A DNA stretch of 60,397 nucleotides from Methylobacterium oxalidis (GTDB lineage: Bacteria; Pseudomonadota; Alphaproteobacteria; Rhizobiales; Beijerinckiaceae), in the NCBI RefSeq assembly GCF_007992195.1, contig NZ_BJZU01000026.1, positions 1-60,397 on the forward strand. Direction: 5' to 3'. Below the pieces are notes generated by a model that was not told the DNA's origin, made no database searches, and saw nothing but the letters and a program-made list of their open reading frames with translations. Made by a program: the position numbers and the translations under genes. Shown piece by piece: positions 1 through 8,030 of the stretch (within the stretch, counting starts at the first letter, position 1; every line of letters begins with the position of its first letter).

Positions 1-78
1 GGTGAGGGGTGCGACCTCTCCGGACGAACCTGAACCCCTCACCCCAACCCTCTCCCGCTCGGGAGAGGGGACCCGCGC
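1..78. repeat. Palindromic repeat element, copy 1 (window edge cuts it)
   Basis: Bases 1-78 closely match 37053-37128: both have a GTGAGGG(G/A)TGCGACC start, a central CCCCTCACCCC, and a terminal hairpin of CCTCTCCC...GGGAGAGG type. The left half seen in the 37 kb copy would lie upstream of the window. In this copy the repeat is read in the same frame as the following pbpC ORF, encoding a PLTPTLSRSGEG-like stretch. Such dispersed hairpin repeats are common in high-GC proteobacterial genomes; the family name cannot be assigned from sequence alone. Confidence 0.75.
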
Positions 79-2218
79 TGCGTCCGTCTCGGTCGAGAGG
101 GGAGGGCGCCGTGCGGCCGGGCGGCGGGCGGGCCTCGCCGTCGCCCTCCTCCTGCCCCTCGTCCTCCTGCCTCTCGCGGGCGGCCTCGCCCTCTGGCGCT
201 ACGCCGCCGCGCTTCCGCCCCTCGACATGACGCAGGCCGCCCTGCGCTCGACCGTTGTCCTCGACCGCGAGGGCAGGCTCCTGCGCCCCTTCGCCACCGC
301 GGACGGGCGCTGGCGGCTGCCGCTCACGGCCGCGGGCGTCGATCCGCGCATGCTCGCCATGCTGACGGCCTACGAGGACCGGCGCTTCGACCGGCATCCC
401 GGCGTCGACCCCATCGCGAGCCTGCGGGCGGCCTGGCAGTGGCTGGCGCACGGGCGCATCGTCTCCGGCGGCTCCACCCTGTCGATGCAGGTGGCCCGCC
501 TGATCGAGCCGCGCTCGGAGCGCTCGCTGTCTGCCAAGCTCCGCCAGATGGTGCGGGCCGTGGCGCTGGAGCGCAGCCTCGGCAAGGCGGGGGTGCTCGA
601 CCTCTACCTCGCGCTCGCGCCCTACGGCGGCTCGCTCGAGGGCCTGCGCGCGGCGAGCCTCGCCTATCTCGGGCGCGAGCCCGCCCGCCTCTCCTTCGCG
701 GAGGCCGCGCTCCTCGTGGCCCTGCCGCAGGCGCCCGAGGCGCGACGGCCCGACCGGGCGCCCGAGGCCGCACGGCGCGCCCGCGACCGCGTGCTCGACA
801 TCGCGGCCGCCCGCGGCGTCGTCACGGCCGCCGAGGCCGCCGCCGCCAAGGCGGAGCCGGTGCCGGCCGGGCGGCGGCCCTTCCCGATGCTCGCCGCGCA
901 CGCGGCCGAGGCGGCGGTGGCGGCCGAGCCCGGGGCGCGGGTGCTGCGCCTCACCCTCGACGGGCGCCTGCAGGCGAGCCTGGAGGCGCTCGCGGCCGAG
1001 CGCGCGGCCTCCGCCGGGCCCGACCTGTCGGCGGCGATCCTCGCCATCGACAACCGCACCGGCGCCGTCCTCGCCCAGGTCGGCAGCGCCGGCTACCTCG
1101 ACGCGGCCCGGCGCGGAGCCATCGACATGACGGCGGCCCTCCGCTCGCCGGGCTCGGCGCTCAAGCCCTTCATCTACGCGCTGGCCTTCGAGAACGGCAT
1201 CGCCCACCCGGAGACGCTCCTCGACGACCGGCCCGCGCGCTTCGCCGCCACCTACGCGCCGGAGAATTTCGACCTGACCTTCCAGGGCACGGTGACGGCG
1301 CGCCGGGCGCTCCAGCTCTCCCTCAACGTGCCGGCCGTCGACCTGATGGAGGCCGTGGGGCCCGCCCGCTTCGTCGCCCGGCTGCGGGCGGCGGGCGCCG
1401 GAATCGTGCTGCCGCGGGACACCGCCCCCGGACTGCCCGTGGCGCTCGGCGGCCTCGGCATCACGCTCACCGACCTCGCCCGGCTCTACGCGGGCCTCGC
1501 GCGGGGCGGCGCCGTGCCGGACCTCGCCCGCCGTCTCGACCCGCAGGGATCGAGCCCGGTGCCGGCCGGCGCGGCCTCGGGGATGCCGGTCGCCGACCCC
1601 GTGGCGTCCTGGTACGTCGCCGACATCCTGCGCGGCGCCGCGCCCCCGGAGAACGCCCTGCCGAACCGCATCGCCTACAAGACCGGCACCTCCTACGGCT
1701 ACCGCGACGCCTGGGCCGCGGGCTTCGACCGGCGGGTCACGATCGCCGTCTGGGTCGGGCGGCCGGACGGAGCGGCGGTGCCGGGCCTCGTCGGCCGGCT
1801 CGTGGCGGCGCCGGTCCTGTTCGACGCCTTCTCCCGCCTCGGCGGCGAGCCCGAGCCGGTGCCACAGCCCCGCGACGCCCTGGTGGCCACGAGCGCGGCC
1901 CTGCCGCCGCCGCTGCGCCACATCCGCCGGGACAGCCCGAAGACGCTCGGCGCGACGCTCAAGGCGCCGCTGCGGATCGCCTACCCGCCGGACGGCGCCC
2001 GGATCGATCTCGGCCTCTCGGAGGCGGGCGCCTCCGCCGCCCTCGCCCTGAAGGCGAACGGGGGCGTGCCGCCCCTCACCTGGCTCGTCGACAGCCTGCC
2101 GGTGGCCGCGGGCGCGCGCCGGCAATCCGAGTGGCGGCCGGAGGGCGCGGGCTTCGCGCGGATCTCGGTGATGGACGCACTGGGCGCCAGCGACAGCGTG
2201 GTGGTGCGGATCGAGTGA
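2..2218 (+). CDS. pbpC: Penicillin-binding protein 1C, bifunctional transglycosylase/transpeptidase
   Basis: It builds and crosslinks peptidoglycan at the outer face of the inner membrane. A cytoplasmic tail is followed by one membrane anchor (about residues 43-66). A GT51 transglycosylase domain follows, with the EDRRF motif and catalytic Glu at residue 125. The transpeptidase domain has SxxK (Ser385-Lys388) and KTGTS (560-564). The C-terminal 90 residues resemble the small PBP1C C-terminal domain (BiPBP_C). The GTG at base 2 is the only in-frame start I can see before the anchor; the next, at residue 76, would remove it. So the true start is either this GTG or outside the window. With this start, the tail residues 12-25 are translated repeat DNA. 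In many proteobacteria pbpC follows an alpha-2-macroglobulin gene, which cannot be checked here. Confidence 0.9.
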   Translation: MRGATSPDEPEPLTPTLSRSGEGTRAASVSVERGGRRAAGRRAGLAVALLLPLVLLPLAGGLALWRYAAALPPLDMTQAALRSTVVLDREGRLLRPFATADGRWRLPLTAAGVDPRMLAMLTAYEDRRFDRHPGVDPIASLRAAWQWLAHGRIVSGGSTLSMQVARLIEPRSERSLSAKLRQMVRAVALERSLGKAGVLDLYLALAPYGGSLEGLRAASLAYLGREPARLSFAEAALLVALPQAPEARRPDRAPEAARRARDRVLDIAAARGVVTAAEAAAAKAEPVPAGRRPFPMLAAHAAEAAVAAEPGARVLRLTLDGRLQASLEALAAERAASAGPDLSAAILAIDNRTGAVLAQVGSAGYLDAARRGAIDMTAALRSPGSALKPFIYALAFENGIAHPETLLDDRPARFAATYAPENFDLTFQGTVTARRALQLSLNVPAVDLMEAVGPARFVARLRAAGAGIVLPRDTAPGLPVALGGLGITLTDLARLYAGLARGGAVPDLARRLDPQGSSPVPAGAASGMPVADPVASWYVADILRGAAPPENALPNRIAYKTGTSYGYRDAWAAGFDRRVTIAVWVGRPDGAAVPGLVGRLVAAPVLFDAFSRLGGEPEPVPQPRDALVATSAALPPPLRHIRRDSPKTLGATLKAPLRIAYPPDGARIDLGLSEAGASAALALKANGGVPPLTWLVDSLPVAAGARRQSEWRPEGAGFARISVMDALGASDSVVVRIE

Positions 2219-2228
2219 GGCGCCGGCC

Positions 2229-2801
2229 TCAGGCCGCGGGCGCCGCCCGGCGCTGCTTGGCGTCGAGGGAGGCCGCCTCGATCAGGAGGGCGAGCTCGCG
2301 GCCGGCCGCCGCGACGCGCTCGGCGACGCCCGCATCGGCGACCGCGCCGTCCTCCATCTCCGCCCCGCCCGCGTAGACCGAGGTCGGCGCGATGTGGGCG
2401 GCGAAGAAGCCGAACAGCGGCCGCAGCGCGTGCTCGACGATGAGGGCGTGGCGCAGGCCCCCGCCCGTGGCCGTGAGCACCACCGGCTTGCCGGCGATGC
2501 GCTCGGGCTCCACGAAGTCGAGGACGTGCTTGAACAGGCCCGAGTAGGAGCCCTTGTAGACGGGCGTGCCGACGATCAGGGCGTCGGACCCCTCGATCGC
2601 CTCGACGATGCGGGCGGCCGGCAGCGGCAGCGCGTCGCGCGTCGTCACGCCGAGGCCGGGGCCCGCGTCGAGCAGGTCGTAGACCCGCAGGTCGATCCGC
2701 TGGTGGCGGGCGAGCTCCGCGGCCACCGCCTCGACGAGGCCGCGGGTGCGCGAGGGCCGGTTGGAGCTTGCCGAGAAGGCGACGACGCGGGGCAGGGACA
2801 C
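2229..2801 (-). CDS. NADPH-dependent FMN reductase (SsuE/MsuE type)
   Basis: This is a flavodoxin-like reductase of about 190 residues that would supply reduced FMN to a flavin monooxygenase, typically for sulfonate desulfurisation. The sequence opens with PRVVAFSASSNRPSRTR (phosphate-binding loop for FMN) and has the family segment GTPVYKGSYSGLFKHVLDF at about residues 78-96, followed by a TATGGG loop. The reading frame continues upstream to 2981, but that extension is low-complexity Pro/Arg. The GTG at 2801 gives the normal family length and was chosen. The gene is convergent with pbpC, with a 10-base gap. No monooxygenase partner is nearby, so the substrate system is unknown; the SsuE versus MsuE assignment is open. 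Confidence 0.85.
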   Translation of the reverse strand: MSLPRVVAFSASSNRPSRTRGLVEAVAAELARHQRIDLRVYDLLDAGPGLGVTTRDALPLPAARIVEAIEGSDALIVGTPVYKGSYSGLFKHVLDFVEPERIAGKPVVLTATGGGLRHALIVEHALRPLFGFFAAHIAPTSVYAGGAEMEDGAVADAGVAERVAAAGRELALLIEAASLDAKQRRAAPAA

Positions 2802-3017
2802 GGGGCTTCGTCTCCGGTCTTCGGTTCGCCGGCCCGGCCGGCCCGGGTGCGGGCTGGCCCGCGCGGGCGCCGGGCCGTCGGGTTCATACGGGAACCTAAC
2901 GCCCGGATTGCAAGGGGCGGACCGGGACGGAATGTCCCAGAGCGGGAAAGCGGCGCGCTTTTCGAGCGGGATCCGGAACACGCGGCCCTGCGCCTGCCCC
3001 GGACAGGTGCACCCGCC

Positions 3018-3320
3018 TCAGGGCCGGTTCCGCCCGAGGCGGCTCCACCAGTAGCGCCACCAGAAGGTGATGAACCCGCCCGTCCGGATCTCGTCGTCGA
3101 GCCGGGACACCACGAGCCGCAGGACGGTCTCGAGGGCGGCGCAGGTGGCCAGGAACAGGGCCGGCAAGGTGGCGAAGTCGATCGCCCGGTCGCGCGGCAT
3201 CCATCCGACGTGGCCGGCCAGGAGCAGGACCGGGCTCGCGAACACGAGCCACAGGAGGCAGATGCCGGCGACGACCGCCACCGGGACCCCGAAGACGAGG
3301 AGGATCGCGCGCCAGATCAT
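3018..3320 (-). CDS. Small membrane protein of unknown function
   Basis: This is a 100-residue protein. A hydrophobic helix covers about residues 3-27, with a second hydrophobic stretch around 46-66. A basic/aromatic C-terminus (FITFWWRYWWSRLGRNRP) follows. The ATG at 3320 was chosen because the upstream extension of the frame is Arg/Pro-rich noise. I do not recognise the family. It lies 85 bases downstream of the ribosome-modulation-factor-like gene on the same strand and may be co-transcribed. The Trp/Arg-rich tail suggests membrane-interface contact. It is likely real because the hydropathy pattern is clean, but the function is unknown. Confidence 0.6.
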   Translation of the reverse strand: MIWRAILLVFGVPVAVVAGICLLWLVFASPVLLLAGHVGWMPRDRAIDFATLPALFLATCAALETVLRLVVSRLDDEIRTGGFITFWWRYWWSRLGRNRP

Positions 3321-3405
3321 GCGGTCCGGGCGAGCGCGCGCGGCGCGGCCTCCTCGGTCGGCGGGAGCGGGCCTCGCCGGGACACCGGCCGGGGCGTTCC
3401 CACCC

Positions 3406-3582
3406 TCAGCCCTCGTCCCCTTCGGGCCGGTCGACGTTCTGCTCGTCCTCGTCCAGCACGTATCCGGCGAGCCAGTCCGCGCTCTCCTGCGAGCCTGCCC
3501 TGTGCGGGTTGGCCGAGACCGGCCTGCCGGCCAGCTTCGCCGCCCTGCCGTCCTGCATGGCCTGGTTGAGATCGTCCGCCAT
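3406..3582 (-). CDS. Ribosome modulation factor-like small protein
   Basis: A 58-residue ORF (ATG at 3582) with a GGAG ribosome-binding site about 10 bases upstream (minus strand GGAGAGCGAGCC then ATG). The core from residue 9, QDGRAAKLAGRPVSANP, then a SQESADWLAGYV segment, follows the pattern of the RMF family: G-x2-A-x3-GR-x4-NP, a spacer, then W-x2-G. In E. coli, RMF binds the 30S subunit and drives 100S ribosome dimer formation in stationary phase. The tail is acidic (DEDEQNVDRPEGDEG), unlike basic E. coli RMF. So I call it RMF-like from motif spacing only. Other possibility: an unrelated small acidic protein. Confidence 0.6.
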   Translation of the reverse strand: MADDLNQAMQDGRAAKLAGRPVSANPHRAGSQESADWLAGYVLDEDEQNVDRPEGDEG

Positions 3583-3714
3583 GGCTCGCTCTCCGTCGTG
3601 CGACCGGGCACGCCGCGGCCGAAGCGGAGCCGCGGGATCCCGAATCCGCATCATGCCACCGACGGTCCCGGCTGACACGCGGCTCGGGTCGCCGCCCGTT
3701 TCATCCCCCTCGGT

Positions 3715-3738
3715 CCATCTCCCCCGCCATCTCCCCCG
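3715..3738. repeat. Two-unit 12-bp tandem repeat near the 3' end of the methyltransferase gene
   Basis: CCATCTCCCCCG occurs twice head to tail (3715-3726 and 3727-3738), ending 7 bases from the stop codon of the minus-strand methyltransferase gene. It is one of several short tandem duplications at gene junctions in this window. Confidence 0.8.
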
Positions 3739-3745
3739 CGCGGGA

Positions 3746-4414
3746 TCACGCCCGGAAGCGCCAGACGCTGGAGCGCTTGATCTCGGCATCTTCCAGCGTG
3801 CGGGTCACCGGCACCGCGTAGGTGGCCAGGGTCTCCAGCCGCTCCCGCGGCAGGTAGGAGCGGCCGGGGTCGCCGATCAGCACGGTGGCGCCGCCGGCCT
3901 CCAGCTCCGCGAGCCAGGGGGCGACGGCGGCGGCGAGGTCACGCTCGTAGAAGATGTCGGCGGCGAGCACGAGGTCGGCGCCGGGCCGCGTGCCGACGAG
4001 GTCGGCCCGCACGGCGGTGATCCGGTCGGCGACGCCGTTCGCGGCGGCGTTGAGGCCGATCGCGGGGATCGCGAAGGGGTCGAGGTCGGTCGCCGTCACG
4101 TGCGCGGCGCCGGCCTTCGCCGCCGCGATCGCGACGAGCCCCGAGCCCGAGGCGAAATCGAGCACCTCCCGCCCCGCCGCGATCCCCGGGTTGTCGAGCA
4201 GGTAGCGCGCGAGCGCCTGCCCGCCGGCCCAGGCGAAGGCCCAGAAGGGCGGCGGCAGGCCGATCTCGGCGAGCTCCTCCTCGGTCCGCTGCCAGAGGGC
4301 GGTCGCCTCGTCGGCGACGTGCAGGACGATCTCGGGGGCGTGCGGCACCGGGCGCACCCGCGTCTCGGCCCTGATGAAGGCGAGGGCCTCCTCGGGCCGG
4401 ATCGCGGCGCTCAT
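3746..4414 (-). CDS. Class I SAM-dependent protein methyltransferase (ETFB lysine methyltransferase-like)
   Basis: A 222-residue Rossmann methyltransferase. The SAM motif I, LDFASGSGLVAIAA, lies at about residues 85-98 and the acidic post-I residue at ATDLDP (108-113). The preceding PPPFWAFAWAGGQALARYL segment (54-72) is typical of the METTL20/ETFB lysine methyltransferase and PrmA-related group. Bacterial members of this group methylate the beta subunit of electron-transfer flavoprotein. Post-motif DIFYERD fits the family. Its start ATG overlaps the stop of the upstream minus-strand gene by 4 bases (4411-4414), indicating translational coupling. Substrate identity is inference; a generic protein lysine methyltransferase is the safe reading. 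Confidence 0.75.
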   Translation of the reverse strand: MSAAIRPEEALAFIRAETRVRPVPHAPEIVLHVADEATALWQRTEEELAEIGLPPPFWAFAWAGGQALARYLLDNPGIAAGREVLDFASGSGLVAIAAAKAGAAHVTATDLDPFAIPAIGLNAAANGVADRITAVRADLVGTRPGADLVLAADIFYERDLAAAVAPWLAELEAGGATVLIGDPGRSYLPRERLETLATYAVPVTRTLEDAEIKRSSVWRFRA

Positions 4415-5046
4415 CCGGGCAGGAGGCCGGTGTAGAGCCGGGCGACGGCGCCCGCCTCCCCGGACAGGCCCTGCGTCAGCAGGGTCACGCCGGTGTCGAG
4501 GGGGTCGAGGCCGAGGGCCCGCGCCTCGGCCGGGTCCTCAAGGAGGAAGCGGGTCGTGCGCGTGGCGAGCGGCCCGCGGATCAGGCGGCCGAGGCCGGCG
4601 CGGGCGAGGCGGCCGGCCGCGTCGCGGCGGGCCCCGAGCGTCCCGAAGCCGGCGGGCGTGTAGACCCGCGCGGAGATTCCCGCCATTGCCGCCGCGGTGC
4701 CGCCGACGAGGATGCCGCGCGGGCCGATGCCGTGGACGATGTCGGCCCGCAGGCCCTTCAGGGTCGCGGCGAGCTGTCCCGCCGCGTAGCCCGCCCGCAT
4801 CGGGTTGAGGCCCGCCTCGTCGCCGAGCGACACCACCCGCGCGCCCGTCTCCTCGATCGCGGCCCGGTGCGGGCCGGTGCTGCGCGTGGCCACGAAGACG
4901 GAGAACCCCGCCCCGGCGGCGATCCCGGCGAGCATGCGGTAGCGCTCGGCGAACAGCCCGTCGTCCGGCGCCACGAGGACGAGGCGGCGCATCGGCGCGG
5001 GGGCGGTGACGGGCTCGGGGGTCGGCGCGGTGGTCGGCTCGCTCAT
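4411..5046 (-). CDS. Glycosyltransferase family 4-like N-terminal domain protein (half-size)
   Basis: This 211-residue protein looks like only the N-terminal Rossmann half of a GT-B glycosyltransferase. After a Pro/Thr-rich leader it has MRRLVLVAPDDGLFAERYRMLAGIAAGAGFSV, then ADIVHGIGPRGILVGGTAA and ARVYTPAGFGTLG. These match the acceptor-side lobe of GT4 enzymes. The C-terminal donor-binding lobe with its EX7E motif is absent. The gene is translationally coupled to the following methyltransferase. Either it works with a separate partner, or it is a family of short GT4-like proteins without catalysis. No frameshifted remainder is visible downstream, because the methyltransferase follows immediately. 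Confidence 0.6.
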   Translation of the reverse strand: MSEPTTAPTPEPVTAPAPMRRLVLVAPDDGLFAERYRMLAGIAAGAGFSVFVATRSTGPHRAAIEETGARVVSLGDEAGLNPMRAGYAAGQLAATLKGLRADIVHGIGPRGILVGGTAAAMAGISARVYTPAGFGTLGARRDAAGRLARAGLGRLIRGPLATRTTRFLLEDPAEARALGLDPLDTGVTLLTQGLSGEAGAVARLYTGLLPG

Positions 5047-5156
5047 GCGGCGAGCCTTAGCACGGCCGGGGCGGCGGTGTGCGGCCGATCGCCGGGGCCG
5101 GAACAGGGACGCGGGGTGCCCGGTTGTCGCTCAACCAGTGTGGAGGGTTGGGTTCC

Positions 5157-6422
5157 ATGGCCTCGGACCGGGACGAGTGCAGCGCGGTCGCCGATCCGCG
5201 GGAGGCCGCCGAGGAGGCGGGCCTGCGCTACGTCGACGACCGCATGCCGGGCCTCACCCGCAGGAAGAGCGGCACGGGCTTCCGCTACCTCGACGCCAAG
5301 GGCCAGCCGGTGCGCGACGCGGCCACGCTCGCCCGCATCCGCTCCCTCGCGATCCCGCCCGCCTACACCGAGGTCTGGATCTGCCCGCGCGCCAACGGCC
5401 ACATCCAGGCCACGGGGCGCGACGCCAAGGGGCGCAAGCAGTACCGCTACCATCCCGAGTTCCGGGAGGCGCGGGAATCGAGCAAGTTCAGCCACATCAT
5501 GGCCTTCGCCGACGCGCTGCCCAGCATCCGGGTGCGGATCGACGCGGACATGCGCCGGCCGGGGCTGCCGCGCGAGAAGGTGCTCGCCACCGTGGTGCAC
5601 CTCCTGGAGAGCACCCTGATCCGGGTCGGCAACGACGATTACGCCCGCGCGAACAAGAGCTACGGCCTCACCACCCTGCGCGACCCGCACGTGCGGGTGC
5701 AGGGCGCGGAGCTCAGCTTCCGCTTCAAGGGCAAGAGCGGCAAGACCTGGAACCTGTCCGTGAAGGACCGGCGCGTCGCCCGCATCGTCAAGGCCTGCCA
5801 GGACCTGCCGGGGCAGGAGCTGTTCCAGTACGTCGACGAGGACGGCGAGCAGCGCGACGTGACCTCGGCCGACGTCAACGCCTACCTGCGCGAGATCACC
5901 GGCCAGGACATCACCGCCAAGGACTTCCGGACCTGGGCTGGCACGGTGCTGGCCGCGCTCGCGCTGCGGGAGTTCGAGGCGTTCGACAGCGAGGCCAAGG
6001 CCAAGAAGAACGTCCGCACGGCGATCGAGTCTGTGGCGGGGCGCCTCGGCAACACGCCGACCATCTGCCGCAAGTGCTACATCCACCCGCAGATCCTCGA
6101 CGGCTACCTGGAGGGCGACCTCCTCGAGCAGGTGCAGGAGGCTGTCGAGACCGAATTGTGCGAGGACCTGAACCGGCTCAAGCCCGAGGAGGCCGCGGTG
6201 CTGAGCCTGCTGCGCACCCGGCTCGAGGCGGCGAAAGCCGAGCCGGAGCGGCCGGCGCCGCGCGAGAACCAGCGCAAGAGCCCCGCGAAGGCGTCCGCCC
6301 GGCCGAAGGGCGGCGCTCGTGCCGGGGGCAAGGCGAAGGCCGCGGCCCGCAAGGCCGGCAAGGCCGCGGCGGCCCGCGCCCGGCGGCCCGCGCCGGAGGG
6401 GGCCGGCGCCTCGGCGGCCTGA
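5157..6422 (+). CDS. DNA topoisomerase IB (poxvirus/bacterial type)
   Basis: A 421-residue type IB topoisomerase that relaxes supercoils through a 3'-phosphotyrosyl intermediate. The N-terminal domain reads LRYVDDRMPGLTRRKSGTGF, RSLAIPPAYTEVWICP and DAKGRKQYRYHPEFR. The catalytic domain includes RVGNDDYARANKSYGLTTLR and ends with the active-site Tyr308 in TICRKCYIHP. From about residue 365 the tail is Lys/Ala/Arg-rich, like a histone H1 tail, and probably binds DNA non-specifically. The ATG at 5157 has a GGAGG about 10 bases upstream; an upstream in-frame extension to 5079 is not needed. The gene is divergent from the half-glycosyltransferase. Confidence 0.95.
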   Translation: MASDRDECSAVADPREAAEEAGLRYVDDRMPGLTRRKSGTGFRYLDAKGQPVRDAATLARIRSLAIPPAYTEVWICPRANGHIQATGRDAKGRKQYRYHPEFREARESSKFSHIMAFADALPSIRVRIDADMRRPGLPREKVLATVVHLLESTLIRVGNDDYARANKSYGLTTLRDPHVRVQGAELSFRFKGKSGKTWNLSVKDRRVARIVKACQDLPGQELFQYVDEDGEQRDVTSADVNAYLREITGQDITAKDFRTWAGTVLAALALREFEAFDSEAKAKKNVRTAIESVAGRLGNTPTICRKCYIHPQILDGYLEGDLLEQVQEAVETELCEDLNRLKPEEAAVLSLLRTRLEAAKAEPERPAPRENQRKSPAKASARPKGGARAGGKAKAAARKAGKAAAARARRPAPEGAGASAA

Positions 6423-6576
6423 GGGCCTCCTCGATCCGCGCGGATCTCGTCCGAATCCCGGCCGTCCCGCCGGTCCGACGCGGTGCCGCGCCCCCGCGCC
6501 CTTGATGCGGACCCCGCAAACGTCGATGAGTAGGCGCGAGGGGCCGCCGCGCGGCCCGGGAGAGGGAACAGGCACC

Positions 6577-7992
6577 ATGGAACTCGACGCGCTCATGCTC
6601 TCGCGCATCCAGTTCGGGTTCACCATGGCGTTCCACATCATCTTCCCGGCCTTCACGATCGGGCTCGCGAGCTTCCTGGCGCGGCTCGAGGCGCAGTGGC
6701 TGTGGACCGGCAACCCGATGTACCGGAACCTCTACCAGTTCTGGGTGAAGGCCTTCGCGGTGTCCTTCGGCCTCGGCGTCGTCTCCGGCATCGTGATGAG
6801 CTACCAGCTCGGCACCAACTGGTCGCGCTACTCCGACTTCACCGGCAACGTGCTCGGCCCGCTGATCCAGTACGAGGTCATCACCGCCTTCTTCCTGGAG
6901 GCGGGCTTCCTCGGGATCATGCTGTTCGGCTGGGAGCGGGTGGGCGACCGCCTGCACTTCCTCTCGACCTGCATGGTGGCGCTCGGCACCCTGATCTCCG
7001 CCTTCTGGATCCTGTCGGCCAATTCCTGGATGCAGACGCCCGCGGGCTTCGTCATCGAGAACGGGCGGGCGGTGGCCACCGACTGGCTGAAGGTGATCTT
7101 CAACCCCTCCTTCCCGATCCGCTACGCCCACATGGTGCTCGGCTGCTTCCTCACCACCGCCTTCGCGGTGGCGGGCATGTCGGCCTGGATGATCCTGCGC
7201 GCCCGCAAGGAGCCGCCGGCGAAGGTCGCGGGCGCCCGGCTCTCGCTCTCGATGGCGCTCTGGTTCGCGGTGATCTGCACACCGATCCAGATCTTCATCG
7301 GCGACGCGCACGGCCTCGCCGTGCTGAAGCTGCAGCCGACCAAGCTCGCCGCGATCGAGGCGAACTGGGAGACGCAGAAGGACATGCCGCTCCTGCTGTT
7401 CGCGATCCCGAACGAGAAGGAGGAGCGCAACGACTTCGAGATCGGCATCCCGAAGCTCGGCAGCTTCATCCTCACCCACGACTTCTCGGGCGTGGTGCCG
7501 GGCCTCAAGGACGTGAAGCCCGACGAGCGGCCTCCGGTCTGGCCGGTCTTCTATTCGTTCCGCATCATGGTCGCGATCGGCATGGCGATGCTGGGCCTGA
7601 GCCTGTGGAGCCTCTACCTGCGCTGGCACGGCACGCTCTACACGAACCGCACGTTCCTCACCTGCGCGATGCTGATGACGCCCTCCGGCTTCGGGGCGGT
7701 GCTGTTCGGCTGGTTCACGGCCGAGATCGGCCGCCAGCCCTACATCGTCTACGGCCACATGCGCACGGCGGACGCCCACTCGCCGCTCACCGCGCAATCC
7801 GTCACGACCTCCCTGGTCGCCTTCCTGATCGCCTACGCGATCATCTTCGGCTTCGGCAGCTACTACCTCGCCAAGCTCCTGCGCAAAGGGCCGGAGCCGC
7901 TGGAGGAGGCGATGCGCGGGGACGACGTCTCCCGCAAGCCCAAGCGCCCGCTCTCGGCCGTCGACGAGGACCTCAAGCCGAACCCGGCCTGA
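6577..7992 (+). CDS. cydA: Cytochrome bd-type ubiquinol oxidase subunit I (CioA-like), orphan
   Basis: A 471-residue heme-bearing subunit of the bd oxidase, which oxidises ubiquinol and reduces O2 to water at the inner membrane. Visible landmarks are the N-terminal SRIQFGFTMAFHIIFPAFTIG with heme-ligand His20, His185 in RYAHMVLGCF, and GRQPYIVYG near the C-terminal helices. The short Q-loop region (about residues 250-330) fits the CioA or short-Q-loop class. The ATG at 6577 is preceded by a GGGAGAGGG ribosome-binding site. CydA normally needs CydB (subunit II), which is usually the next gene. Here the next gene is convergent luxR, so no cydB is adjacent. The C-terminal about 35 residues are charged and probably cytoplasmic. 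Confidence 0.93.
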   Translation: MELDALMLSRIQFGFTMAFHIIFPAFTIGLASFLARLEAQWLWTGNPMYRNLYQFWVKAFAVSFGLGVVSGIVMSYQLGTNWSRYSDFTGNVLGPLIQYEVITAFFLEAGFLGIMLFGWERVGDRLHFLSTCMVALGTLISAFWILSANSWMQTPAGFVIENGRAVATDWLKVIFNPSFPIRYAHMVLGCFLTTAFAVAGMSAWMILRARKEPPAKVAGARLSLSMALWFAVICTPIQIFIGDAHGLAVLKLQPTKLAAIEANWETQKDMPLLLFAIPNEKEERNDFEIGIPKLGSFILTHDFSGVVPGLKDVKPDERPPVWPVFYSFRIMVAIGMAMLGLSLWSLYLRWHGTLYTNRTFLTCAMLMTPSGFGAVLFGWFTAEIGRQPYIVYGHMRTADAHSPLTAQSVTTSLVAFLIAYAIIFGFGSYYLAKLLRKGPEPLEEAMRGDDVSRKPKRPLSAVDEDLKPNPA

Positions 7993-7996
7993 GGGC

Positions 7997-8012
7997 GGCG
8001 GGCGCGCCCGCC
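7997..8012. terminator. GC palindrome between convergent cydA and luxR-type gene
   Basis: A perfect 16-bp palindrome (GGCGGGC/GCCCGCC arms) lies 4 bases after the cydA stop and 18 bases from the stop of the convergent regulator. Position suggests a two-way transcription stop. There is no T-tract, so intrinsic termination is uncertain. Confidence 0.45.
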
Positions 8013-8030
8013 TCGGGGGAGGGGCCCGCC

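Noticed and set aside
439..2376. Long plus-strand ORF of 645 codons overlapping pbpC
   Set aside because: Its translation is Arg/Gly/Pro-rich noise in an alternate frame of a clear PBP gene.
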